From assembly GCF_900205925.1 (NCBI RefSeq), contig NZ_OAOD01000002.1:1-64000 (forward strand): a stretch of 64,000 nucleotides of DNA. The letters are read 5' to 3'. The notes beneath the pieces are model-generated. The model worked only from the letters and a program-made list of their open reading frames with translations. It did no database searches and had not been told where the DNA came from. The translations under genes and the position numbers were made by a program. Shown here in pieces: positions 24,170-34,100 of the stretch; position 1 is the first letter of the stretch; the number at the start of each line of letters is the position of its first letter. The DNA is from Clostridium peptidivorans. Its GTDB lineage: Bacteria; Bacillota; Clostridia; Clostridiales; Clostridiaceae.

Positions 24170-24964
24170 TTAAATTAATTTTTCTGGTATAAATCTTTTT
24201 GATATTACTTTAATCAAAATATAGTCTATAACAAATATAATAGTTCCTATAAGTATAAGAAGAGTATTATTAAGTAAAAATAATCCTGTAACTTGCCCTA
24301 CAACTAATAATATTATAGGAAGAACTATTAATCCACTTTGTTGCTGCGCCTCTTGAAAAGTCTTAGATTTTGCAGAAACAAGTACTGTAAAGCTTAATCC
24401 TAGTATCGTTAAAGCTGGCGCAACATATATAATTAAAATTATCCATTTTACATTTGGAAATATAATTTCACTTAAATAAATCACTCCGCCTATATTTATT
24501 ATAATTCCAAATATAATAAATGAAATTAATGTAGTTATAAATGATAATATAAACACTCCTATAACCTTTGAAATAAATATTTTTTCTATAGAAATAGGTG
24601 TATATAATAGAGTTTCCATTGTTTTATGCTCTTTTTCACCTACAAAACTACTTGCTCCAATTATATTTGATGACATAATTGGAATTATTAAAAATAAACT
24701 TGGGAAGAAATAATTCACACCTGTCTTTAGCACTAATTCAGGTATAGAAAAGTTACTATATTCAATTGGCAATTTCTCTATTATGCTATCTAAGCCATTT
24801 ATTTGTCCTATTCCCTTAGATGAAAAATAGATAGATATAAGCATTATAGCTGGCACTATTATAACAAATACCAAAGGCACTATAAGCATTGGCAGAAATA
24901 TTTGTTTGGAGCTAGTTATCTCCTTTAAATCCTTTTGAATAATACTCTTGCAAAGCTTATTCAT
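24170..24964 (-). CDS. ABC-2 type transporter permease (YxlG-like)
   Basis: The 264-residue permease has about six membrane helices and the ABC-2 motif GASSFVGEKEHKTMETLLYTP, typical of exporters of the NatB/YxlG kind. The ATG at 24964 is chosen because TTAGGAG lies just before it, while the upstream in-frame ATG has none. It overlaps the ATPase gene by 8 nt. It precedes the sigma factor gene by 32 bp in the same operon. Confidence 0.85.
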   Translation of the reverse strand: MNKLCKSIIQKDLKEITSSKQIFLPMLIVPLVFVIIVPAIMLISIYFSSKGIGQINGLDSIIEKLPIEYSNFSIPELVLKTGVNYFFPSLFLIIPIMSSNIIGASSFVGEKEHKTMETLLYTPISIEKIFISKVIGVFILSFITTLISFIIFGIIINIGGVIYLSEIIFPNVKWIILIIYVAPALTILGLSFTVLVSAKSKTFQEAQQQSGLIVLPIILLVVGQVTGLFLLNNTLLILIGTIIFVIDYILIKVISKRFIPEKLI

Positions 24965-25865
24965 TTTTTTCACTCCTAACATAATTAAAATATAACTCTT
25001 CTAAACTTATCTTTTCCCTTTGAACTTCATATATTTTTCCACCTTTATTTAAAATGCCATAAATCACCTCTGATATTTCTTCATCAGAATTTACTACTTT
25101 TTTATAAATTCCACTTGCTATCTGTATTATTCCCAGTTCTTCATGAATATCTTTTCCCTTTATTATAATGTTATTTTTATAGTTAAGCTTTTTAGTTAAT
25201 TCTTCAAAGGTACCATATCCTAACATCTTCCCCTTGTTTACAAATCCATAGAAATTGCATATTTCCTCTGCATACTTTAATTGATGAGTACATAATAATA
25301 CTGTTACTTTATTTTCTTTTGATAATTCCTTGATAAGTTTTGTCACATTTGAAGCATTTTCTGGATCTAATCCTGAAGTTGGTTCATCTAAGAATAAAAC
25401 TTTAGGTTCATGTATAAGAGCTATAGCAAGTGAAACCCTCTTTTTCATACCTGTACTATATTCTTTAACCTTTTTACTCATATTTTCATAAAGCTCTAAT
25501 CTCTTTAAAAGTTTTATACTTCTTTCTTTAATTATACTTTCCTTTATTCCATACATACTTCCAAAGAACATTAGATTTTCTAAAGCAGTTAAATTTTCAT
25601 AACAAGCAGCACTTTCAGTCATAACTCCACATATTTTATGTATCTCTAAAGATTCTTTAAGTATATCTAGCCCAAGTATTTTTCCATTTCCAAGGCTTGG
25701 TTTAAGTATTCCATTTAATATTCTTACAGTTGTTGTCTTTCCTGAACCATTTGGGCCTAAAAAACCCATTATTTCTCCTTCAGGTAAAACAAAACTTATA
25801 TCATTTAGAGCATTATATTTACCATCATAACTTTTAGTTAAATGCTCAGCCTCTATTCCATTCAT
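24957..25865 (-). CDS. ABC transporter ATP-binding protein (YxlF-like)
   Basis: The 302-residue ATPase has Walker A (GPNGSGKTTTV), signature (YSTGMKKR), Walker B (VLFLDEPTSGLDP) and the H-loop (CTHQL). It pairs with the following permease as an ABC-2 exporter. GAAGGAG precedes the ATG at 25865 and rules out the GTG three codons upstream. It is the first gene of the sigma-factor operon. Substrate is unknown. Confidence 0.88.
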   Translation of the reverse strand: MNGIEAEHLTKSYDGKYNALNDISFVLPEGEIMGFLGPNGSGKTTTVRILNGILKPSLGNGKILGLDILKESLEIHKICGVMTESAACYENLTALENLMFFGSMYGIKESIIKERSIKLLKRLELYENMSKKVKEYSTGMKKRVSLAIALIHEPKVLFLDEPTSGLDPENASNVTKLIKELSKENKVTVLLCTHQLKYAEEICNFYGFVNKGKMLGYGTFEELTKKLNYKNNIIIKGKDIHEELGIIQIASGIYKKVVNSDEEISEVIYGILNKGGKIYEVQREKISLEELYFNYVRSEKNE

Positions 25866-25921
25866 ATTTATCACTCCTTCACCAATTAAACGTAAATACT
25901 CTCAAAAAGTTCATAAAAAAA

Positions 25922-25951
25922 TCAGGGGAATTTCTATACAAATTTCCCTGA
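25922..25951 (-). terminator. Terminator before the ABC/sigma operon
   Basis: TCAGGGGAATTT pairs with the complementary AAATTTCCCTGA arm (one mismatch) around a short loop. It lies just past the stop of the 210-residue orphan gene and ends that unit. Confidence 0.7.
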
Positions 25952-25958
25952 CTATATT

Positions 25959-26591
25959 TTAAAAAAGAGCTATATGAAGTTTACTCACGGTATTAAGTAT
26001 TTCATTACTATTTAATTTATTTTCCGTATAATCCGTATAAATGCTTCTGCCTGTCTTTAGATGTTCAAGCCAAGCCTCAAGTAAGCTTACATATATTTGA
26101 TTAATATAATAAAGATTACTTAAAATACCCACGTCTCCCCTACCAGCTGCAAATGTTTCATATCTTACTGCATAATTTTGAGTGCATCTTATATCCTCGC
26201 TATTAATCCATTTAATTAATTTAGGATAACCATCAAAATCTATAATTAAAGAATTATTATATATATCATCTCCGCTTAATATTATTTCTTTTAATTCTTG
26301 TTTTGTAAATTGATGATTAGGTTTTATTAATCTATGAGCCATTATCTCGCAAATATATACTTCTTTTGTATTAATAGAATCAGATAGAGTTGTATCTATA
26401 TTACGCTTATTTATAATTATTTCATTATTTTTTAACCAAATTTTCGCTTCTTCATGTTTTTCAAATATCATATCTAGTTCAGTATTACATTTATCAAAAC
26501 ACTTTTGTGGATACCAATTTCCGTCCTTTTTTAACCTGTAACCCATGCATTCTTGAGTTAATTCTTTATAGGCTTCTATAGTAAAGAACAT
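25959..26591 (-). CDS. Unrecognised 210-residue soluble protein
   Basis: No family was recognised. The protein has no signal peptide or membrane helix and is acidic-neutral with mixed alpha/beta character. It holds two Cys-bearing turns near the N-terminus (QECMGYR, KCFDKCN) and a hydrophobic segment near YYINQIYVSLLEAWLEHL. The ATG at 26591 is selected because a GGGGGG tract lies six to seven bases upstream, while the longer frame would need a TTG inside that tract. It stands alone between terminators, next to the sigma/ABC operon and a MATE exporter. Confidence 0.65.
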   Translation of the reverse strand: MFFTIEAYKELTQECMGYRLKKDGNWYPQKCFDKCNTELDMIFEKHEEAKIWLKNNEIIINKRNIDTTLSDSINTKEVYICEIMAHRLIKPNHQFTKQELKEIILSGDDIYNNSLIIDFDGYPKLIKWINSEDIRCTQNYAVRYETFAAGRGDVGILSNLYYINQIYVSLLEAWLEHLKTGRSIYTDYTENKLNSNEILNTVSKLHIALF

Positions 26592-26747
26592 GCATATCCC
26601 CCCCAAGCCTTTTATTATACTTTATATGATTAATATACTATATTTTGTGCTTAATTAATTTTATTATACTATGCAATTTTAAATTACAATATCGTACAAT
26701 ATTTTTAATTTTAAATACATTATCACTTGGAATTAATATAAATAAAA

Positions 26748-26782
26748 ATCCTAAGCTCATATAAATACTAAGCTTAGGATTG
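26748..26782 (-). terminator. Terminator after the MATE exporter gene
   Basis: AATCCTAAGCT pairs with AGCTTAGGATT just past the stop at 26786. A-rich DNA precedes it on the plus strand, giving a T tail on the minus strand. Confidence 0.75.
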
Positions 26783-26785
26783 TAA

Positions 26786-28219
26786 TTATTTTGCTTCTAC
26801 ACTTCTGACTCTATTAAATTTTTTACCATAAATACCAGCTGCATAAGATACTTCTTCCTGTTCTTCTATTTCATCTAAGACCTTCATACCTTTTTTCATA
26901 TATATATATCCTGTGATTGCTGAAATCATATCGGATATAGGATAAGAAATCCATACTCCAAGTACTCCAAATATTCTTACACATACTAAAACCACAGGTA
27001 TAAATATTAACAGCTGTCTAAAAATGGATAATACTAGGGATATTTTTGACTCTTCTATAGCTTGATAATAATAAATTGCAGTAAAATAAACTCCTACAAT
27101 TGGGAATATGGATATCATAATTCTAAATGCTCCTACAGCATTATTTAAAATATCCTGCTCCTTCACAAAGCAACTTATTATTCCATTTGCAAATATCATC
27201 ATAATTGTCCACATTACTAAAGTTGTCATATGTGCTATTTTAGATGCTTTTTTTACAACTTCTTTTACTCTTTCATAATTTTTTGCACCATAGTTAAAAG
27301 CTACTATAGGTTGCATTGCAGATGTTATCCCAAGCATAGTTATATACATAAACATAGACACCTTGGATATAACACCTATTATAATTATGGCTGAATCTCC
27401 ATAATCCGCTAGTGTGTTGTTTAAAATTACTGAAACTACTGCATCAGATATTTCTATTATAAATGTTGAAAATCCTACTGCTACTATTGTTGCTATAATA
27501 TCTTTATTTAAATTGAATTTTATAGAAATCTTGTAGTCTTCTTTAATCTTTGAAAAATTATAATATGCATAAATAGCCGAAACTATTTGGGAGAGGACTG
27601 TTGCAATAGCTGCTCCCTTGATTCCTAGAGGAAATACCATAACTAGCATAGTATCCAATATTACATTGCATAAAGCTCCTATTGATGTGGCTATAAGATT
27701 TGCCCTTGCGTTTCCCAGTGATGTAAGCATATATCCTATGATAACTGTGAAACATTGAAATACTCCACCAAAAATTACTATACTTATATAATCCTTAGCA
27801 TAAGGAAAAATATTATTTGTAGTACCAAGTTTAATTAATATAGAATCCATAAATAAATATATAAAAATTGTAAGTGATATAATAATGATTAACATTAATG
27901 TTAAAGCATTACCTAATATATATTTCAATTTATCCTTATTACCTTCCCCTAAGCTTCTTGCTACTGCAGTAGATGCTCCTACCGCAATTAAAAGTCCTAG
28001 AGAAATCATAAAACGTTGTACTGGGAACGCTATACTTAAAGCTCCTATAGCCTCAGCTCCTATAGCTCTACCCACAAATAGAGTATCCACCATATTGTAA
28101 AGCTCTGCAACGAATAAGGATATTATGGCTGGTATGGCAAACTTTATAAGAACTTTATTTACATTTCCTAGTGCAAAAGTGTTTGTTTCCTTTGAAATAG
28201 CTTTTGTATTAATTGCCAT
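26786..28219 (-). CDS. MATE-family multidrug efflux transporter
   Basis: The 477-residue protein has twelve predicted membrane helices in two MatE halves, with the family patterns NMVDTLFVGRAIGAEAIGALS and GANLG-like positions in the first half. It probably exports cationic drugs or metabolites in exchange for Na or H ions. AGGTGG precedes the ATG at 28219. Upstream lies the region with repeated AAGTACTT palindromes and, beyond it, an AraC-type regulator on the same strand. Confidence 0.9.
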   Translation of the reverse strand: MAINTKAISKETNTFALGNVNKVLIKFAIPAIISLFVAELYNMVDTLFVGRAIGAEAIGALSIAFPVQRFMISLGLLIAVGASTAVARSLGEGNKDKLKYILGNALTLMLIIIISLTIFIYLFMDSILIKLGTTNNIFPYAKDYISIVIFGGVFQCFTVIIGYMLTSLGNARANLIATSIGALCNVILDTMLVMVFPLGIKGAAIATVLSQIVSAIYAYYNFSKIKEDYKISIKFNLNKDIIATIVAVGFSTFIIEISDAVVSVILNNTLADYGDSAIIIIGVISKVSMFMYITMLGITSAMQPIVAFNYGAKNYERVKEVVKKASKIAHMTTLVMWTIMMIFANGIISCFVKEQDILNNAVGAFRIMISIFPIVGVYFTAIYYYQAIEESKISLVLSIFRQLLIFIPVVLVCVRIFGVLGVWISYPISDMISAITGYIYMKKGMKVLDEIEEQEEVSYAAGIYGKKFNRVRSVEAK

Positions 28220-28593
28220 AATTTCCACCTTCTTTTCCTTTTCGTTAATAAATGATTATTTAATTGTCTTTAAGATTTTAATAAATTCCCACAACCCTTC
28301 GTTATTGTTAATACAATGTAAAATTTCTATAAAAATAATTCCGTTTTTTATTGAAATGCATATTTTTATATTGTATAATCTTTTTGTAATTTAAATTAAC
28401 ACGCTTATTTTATATTTTTTATTTAAGTACTTTTTAAGTACTTTTTTCTTTTTTATTTATTCTAATCACGCTTATATTTATATTATATTGTAAATTTTGT
28501 TTATTTTCATCCACTTAAGTGCTTAATACTAAGTACTATTTTGCTTACTTAGGCTTTTCTTGTTTTGTCTAAATAAACACAAAAAGCATCTTA
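28220..28593. other. Intergenic region with repeated AAGTACTT palindromes
   Basis: This 374-bp gap contains no ORF of note. Between 28420 and 28545 it holds two directly repeated TAAGTACTTTTT units (12 bp apart), an ACTTAAGT palindrome near 28513 and a further TAAGTAC. They could be regulatory sites for the MATE gene. At its far end is the terminator of the AraC gene. Confidence 0.5.
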
Positions 28594-28606
28594 TTACAGA
28601 TGCTTT
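28580..28606 (-). terminator. Terminator overlapping the AraC stop codon
   Basis: AAAAGCATCT and AGATGCTTTT pair around TATTAC, so the TAA stop codon (28596-28594) lies in the loop. A run of A on the plus side supplies the T tail. Confidence 0.7.
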
Positions 28607-30657
28607 TGTACTTTTTTGAGCATTATAAGTATAGCTCCATACCCTTGTACCTTTGGCACAAGATTATATATTGTACTTTTCTTTGCAAATCTTAAAGATA
28701 TTTTAGGGAAAGCTGCATTATCCATTACATCTCTTTCTTCATCATTTATACGACTAGGCTTGCCTAAACTCACCCAATAATCATATGCAGATCCTACTCT
28801 TTCGTTGATTTCGTATTCAGTCAAAGTATAATCATAAAAAAGATTTACTATATTAAGAGAAAATTTTCTTTCTGCTGTCCTCTTAATTCCTCTTCTTTTT
28901 AATATACTTTCAACTTCTATAAGTTTATCAATATCCTCTCCATAACTATGCAGAAGTATTTGAATATCTTCTCCTTTTTTTGTTACTATACACCCTTCAC
29001 CATTATATATTATATAATCTCCCATTCTTGAAAGAAAATAATATGCATAATATGAAGGTTTTTTAATTCCATCTTGGGTTATAAGACCATTATCTCCAAA
29101 GAAAAGCTCATTAGAAATTTTATCTGTAGGGCTTATGCTATCAAAAGCCTTAAAATATACATTATTTCCTGTTATAGAATTATGTATTATATAAGGTATC
29201 ATATAGCAAGTATCATAAGTCATGTTGTTTATAGGTTCTTTTATATCATAATCAACTAGTTCAAAATAATTCCCAATAAGTTCCTTGATTTTAATTTCAT
29301 AGTCTTCATTTAAATTTCTTTTTATAAATACCTTCCATTTAGAAAGCTCATAATCTCCAAGTTCATCTCTAAAGTAAGATATAAAGCTATCTAAAAGACT
29401 TATAAGAAAATCCTCTTTTAAATTTCCATCTATTATGATGAAAGGTCTTAAATTAATAGATAGCAAAAATTCTATAATTTTTTTTACTTGATACCAATTA
29501 AAAAAATCCTTATTATTTAATAGTACTCCAGCTTCTTCAGTAAAAAGTTCAAATATCATTGCATATTTAAATTCTATGTCCTTTTGGATATTTATCAAAA
29601 ATTGTCTTTGTCTTTCTTTTAAAAGTTCTTTTGCTTTTCCAACACTTATTATCTCTCTAAAGGAATGATTAAATTCTTCTCCATCTATGGCTGCATCTAT
29701 ATTTAATTTTATTATTTTATTTTCATAGTTAAACCTATCATAATCTTCAAGGTAAGTGCTAAGATATTCTAATGCATTTTTCACATCTAAAACTTCATAT
29801 TTCTTCATAGACTCTAAAACATCATCATTTACTTTATGCTTTTTCCTGTACTGCATAGGTGTACACTTATAATGTCTTTTAAAGTGCTTATTGAAGTATC
29901 TTATATGAGAAAATCCTAGTTCCTCAGATATCTCAGAAATACTCTTATCTGTATCTAAAAGTAACTTTACAGATTCCTCAACTCTTGTTAAATTTAAAAA
30001 GTCTTGAAAACTATATCCAACTGTATTTTTAATTTCGTGTGATAAATAATAGGAACTTAAAAACTCCTTCTTTGCTATATCTTGAAGACTTATCTTATTT
30101 TTATAGTTATTATATATATATCTTACTATTCTATCATATCTTTCAAATTGTTCTTCATTTTCTTTTAAATCTTCCTTTTCATAAATTAACTGATGAAAAT
30201 TATTAATAAGATGATATAATAACTCAACTAGTGTATCTTCAATAAAATCTTCATATTTATCTTGTTTTTGTATAACTTCACAAATAATTATAGATAAGTA
30301 CTTTCTTAATTGATAATATTTTTCCTCTTCTTGTGCTCCTTCATCTGAAGAATTTGTATAAAATGCAATGTTTCTTATATCATTAATATACTTTTCAAAA
30401 AAGTTGGGATCTATTCTAAACATTAAAACTTCATTATATACCTCACTTTTTATACTATGAGATTCATCGCAATTTATAATTTCAATTTCTCCTTCTTCTA
30501 CTTCATAGGTTCCAGATTCTATAGAAACCTTTATATTACCCTTAAGTACAAATAATATCTCTATAGAGTCATGCCAATGTATAGGATATTCTTCAATATT
30601 TACTTTAGATACCTTTAAAGGTAGTTCAGGTAAATATTCAATATATTCTCTTCTCAT
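28594..30657 (-). CDS. AraC-family regulator with C-terminal glycosidase-like domain
   Basis: The 687-residue protein has an N-terminal cupin (residues 10-110, IHWHDSIEILFVLKGN), an AraC HTH domain (about 175-275, LSSYYLSHEIKN...FSHIRYFNKHFKRHYKCTPMQYRKKH) and a long C-terminal part (about 300-687) that resembles a degenerate GH39-type beta-xylosidase TIM barrel. The cupin suggests sugar sensing. No transport or sugar enzymes lie nearby, and the MATE gene downstream is the only candidate local target. The GH39 assignment is by layout and is uncertain. Confidence 0.8.
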   Translation of the reverse strand: MRREYIEYLPELPLKVSKVNIEEYPIHWHDSIEILFVLKGNIKVSIESGTYEVEEGEIEIINCDESHSIKSEVYNEVLMFRIDPNFFEKYINDIRNIAFYTNSSDEGAQEEEKYYQLRKYLSIIICEVIQKQDKYEDFIEDTLVELLYHLINNFHQLIYEKEDLKENEEQFERYDRIVRYIYNNYKNKISLQDIAKKEFLSSYYLSHEIKNTVGYSFQDFLNLTRVEESVKLLLDTDKSISEISEELGFSHIRYFNKHFKRHYKCTPMQYRKKHKVNDDVLESMKKYEVLDVKNALEYLSTYLEDYDRFNYENKIIKLNIDAAIDGEEFNHSFREIISVGKAKELLKERQRQFLINIQKDIEFKYAMIFELFTEEAGVLLNNKDFFNWYQVKKIIEFLLSINLRPFIIIDGNLKEDFLISLLDSFISYFRDELGDYELSKWKVFIKRNLNEDYEIKIKELIGNYFELVDYDIKEPINNMTYDTCYMIPYIIHNSITGNNVYFKAFDSISPTDKISNELFFGDNGLITQDGIKKPSYYAYYFLSRMGDYIIYNGEGCIVTKKGEDIQILLHSYGEDIDKLIEVESILKRRGIKRTAERKFSLNIVNLFYDYTLTEYEINERVGSAYDYWVSLGKPSRINDEERDVMDNAAFPKISLRFAKKSTIYNLVPKVQGYGAILIMLKKVQKHL

Positions 30658-30942
30658 TAATATGTTTCTCCCCTTATTATTAAATGTTAGTTTAATATTT
30701 ATTAAGATTTATATTTATATTATATCTTATTTTTGTTTATATTTTTCGTTTGTGATGGTTTATATTTTAAAATATTTAGTTTACAGTTAATTGTATATAC
30801 ATAATTTATATTATGTATACTAAACTTATGAGAAAAAGATACCATAACTATACAATTGACTCTTTCATTATATTTGTATAACCTTTTATGCTATTGCTAA
30901 TAATAGTTTTGAAAATATATTATATTTGATAGGAGTGATATT

Positions 30943-31119
30943 ATGTACAAAACAGATAGTATAAAAGTTAATGCTAATTCTAAGAAAACACCTATTGAAC
31001 AACATGACACTGCCGCTTGGGCAAATATAGAGTATTTAAAACCTGTATCTCAAGTATCAATACCTAGTGATACTGAAGTGTTTAATGCTAAGGAATGGGT
31101 AGATTCAAATCAAAAATAA
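30943..31119 (+). CDS. DUF3787 / CDIF630_02480-type spore surface peptide (58 aa)
   Basis: The 58-residue peptide carries the diagnostic motif TPIEQHDTAAWANIE and ends NAKEWVDSNQK, the pattern of the DUF3787 family, members of which were described as spore surface proteins in Clostridioides difficile. AGGAGTG stands just before the ATG. It has no signal peptide and no membrane helix. It is monocistronic, with a terminator right behind it and a convergent PFOR gene beyond. A sporulation role is inferred from the family. Confidence 0.8.
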   Translation: MYKTDSIKVNANSKKTPIEQHDTAAWANIEYLKPVSQVSIPSDTEVFNAKEWVDSNQK

Positions 31120-31128
31120 AATGTCTTT

Positions 31129-31168
31129 TAAAAAAGGATGCCTTATTTTTATCAAGGCACCCTTTTTT
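31129..31168. terminator. Bidirectional terminator between DUF3787 and PFOR genes
   Basis: AAAAAAGG-A-TGCCTT pairs with AAGGCA-C-CCTTTTTT around a T-rich loop. A and T runs on both flanks suit the two convergent genes. Confidence 0.8.
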
Positions 31169-31175
31169 ATTTACT

Positions 31176-34100
31176 TTAAAGCATTTCTGATAACTTTTTA
31201 TATAATTGATATTTTTCTCTTGCTTGTTTTTCAGAGTCTGCAAAAAGTTTTTCTGCTTTATCTGGAAATATATTTATAAGTGATGTATATCTAATTTCTC
31301 CTCTTATAAAGTCTTGATATGATTCTTCTGGTTCTTTGGATTCTAATATAAATGGATTTTTACCTTCTTCTTTAAGCATTGGATTATATCTATATAAGTG
31401 CCAATATCCTGATGTCACTGCTTTCTTTTCTTCTGCTATACTACTTCCCATACCAGCCTTTATTCCATGGTTTATACATGGAGCATAAGCTATAATTAAA
31501 GATGGTCCATCATATTCTTCTGCTTCCTTTATTACTTTTAATGTTTGATTCATGTTAGCACCCATAGATATTTGAGCTACATATACATTTCCATAAGTCA
31601 TTGCCATCAATCCTAAATCTTTCTTTCTTGTTTCCTTACCTGCAGCTGCAAGCTTTGCTACAGCACCAGGACGTGATGATTTTGACATTTGACCTCCAGT
31701 ATTAGAGTATACTTCTGTATCTAAAACTAAAATATTTACATCTTCTCCTGTGGATAATACCTGGTCAACTCCTCCATAGCCTATATCATAAGCCCATCCA
31801 TCTCCTCCTATTATCCATTGAGACTTTTTAATTAGATAATCTTTTTTCTCAGCTATTTCCTTTAATGTTTTATTTTCAGCTAAATCACAAACTCCAAGTT
31901 CCTTTATTATTTTTTCAGAAATTTCTTTAGATTTTTCTCCATTATTTATATATTGAAGCCATTCTTCAAAGCATTTTTTTAGATTTTCTCCTATATTTTG
32001 TATTACTGCTTCCTGCATAAGCCCAGCTAATCTTTCTCTTATATGCTTAATTCCTAAATACATTCCAAATCCATATTCAGCATTATCTTCAAATAGTGAA
32101 TTACCCCAAGCCGGTCCATAGCCTTTATGATTGGTTGTATATGGTACTGATGGTGCACTTCCACCCCAAATTGATGAGCATCCAGTTGCATTGGCAATCA
32201 TCATTCTATCACCATATAACTGAGTTATAAGTCTAACATAAGGTGTTTCTCCGCATCCTGGACATGCTCCATTAAATTCTAGTAATGGCTTTTTAAATTG
32301 ACTACCTTTTACTGTATAAGCATCCATTACATCTTCTTTTTCTTGTATATTTGACTTATCGTATAATGAAGAAGCAAATTCCCAATTAGTTTCTTCCATT
32401 TCTATTTCCTGCTCTGCTGGTTTCATTATTAAAGCCTTACCTGGTGCTGGGCATATATCTGCACAGTTTCCACATCCTGTACAATCTAGTGGTGCAACTT
32501 GAATTCTATATTGATAATTTTCTAATCCTTTTCCTATTGCCTTCTTTGCCTTAAAGGTATCTGGTGCTTCTTTCAAGTCTTCCTCAGTAAGTAAGAATGG
32601 TCTTACTGTAGCATGAGGACATATATATGCACATTGGTTACATTGTATACATTTATCAATTTGCCACTCTGGCACCATTACTGCTATTCCTCTCTTTTCA
32701 TAAGCAGTAGTTCCAAGTGGAAATGAGCCATCTTCCATTCCAACGAAAGCACTTACTGGTAGGTCATCACCTTCTTGTCTTGCCATTGGAATTTGAATAT
32801 TTTTAACAAATTCAGGTATATCTTTTTGTTCTCCTGTGTGTTGTTTTATTTCTATATTTCTCCATGAATCTGGTACAGCTACTTTTATAAGTCCTTTAAT
32901 TCCTTCATCTACTGCTGACTGATTCATTGTAACAATTTTTTCACCTTTTCTACCATAAAGCTTTTGTATAGAATCCTTAAGATAATTTACAGCATCCTCC
33001 ACTGGTATTACATTTGCGAGCTTGAAGAATGCAGCTTGCATTACCATATTAATTCTTCCGCCAAGCCCTATGCTTCTAGCAATACCTATTGCATCAATTG
33101 TGTAGAAATCAATGTTATTTTCTGCCACATATCTTTTTAAGTAGCTTGGTAATTTTTCATCTAATTCTTCTTCTTTCCATGCACAATTTAGTACAAAAAC
33201 TCCACCCTTTTTCAATCCCTTTAATAAATCATAATTATATATAAAGGATTTGTTATGACATGCAACATAATCTGAATTATATACCAAGTATGGAGATTTT
33301 ATAGGTTTCTTTCCAAATCTCAAGTGAGATACAGTGGTTCCTCCTGATTTTTTACTATCATATGAAAAATATGCTTGAGCATATAAATTAGTCTTATCTC
33401 CTATAATCTTAACCGCACTCTTGTTTGCTCCAACAGTTCCATCTGAACCAAGTCCCCAGAATTTACAGCTTATAGTTCCTTCTGGAGTAGTATCTATTGC
33501 TCCTACCTCTGGAAGAGATGTGTTGGTTATATCATCATTTATTCCAATAGTAAAGTGATCTTTAGGATTATTTTCTTTTAAATTATTAAATACTGCAATT
33601 ATTTGTGATGGTGTAGTATCCTTTGATCCTAATCCATATCTTCCTCCAACAACTACAGGTTTTTTATCCTTTGAGTAAAATACATTTGAAATATCTAAGT
33701 ATAGTGGCTCAGCTAAGGCTCCTGGCTCCTTTGTTCTATCTAGTACAGCTATTTTTTCTACTGTTTCTGGTAGAACTTTTAAGAAATAATTTTCGCAAAA
33801 TGGTCTGTATAAGTGTACTTTTATTGCTCCTACTTTTTCTCCCTTGTCTAACAAATAATCTACAGTTTCTTCTATAGTGTCACATACCGAACCCATTGCC
33901 ACTATAACATATTTTGCATCCTTTGCTCCATAATAATCAAATGGATGATATTCTCTACCAGTTATCTTCTTTATTTCCTGCATATAATTTTCTACTATAT
34001 CAGGTACAGCCTGATAAAATTTATTTGAAACTTCTCTTCCTTGGAAATATATATCTGGGTTTTCAGCTGTTCCTCTTAAACTAGGTCGTTGAGGATTTAA

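Noticed and set aside
28420..28450. AAGTACTT repeats as a mobile-element end
   Set aside because: The repeats are very short, there is no matching inverted copy at a distance and no transposase. They are kept only as possible operator sites.
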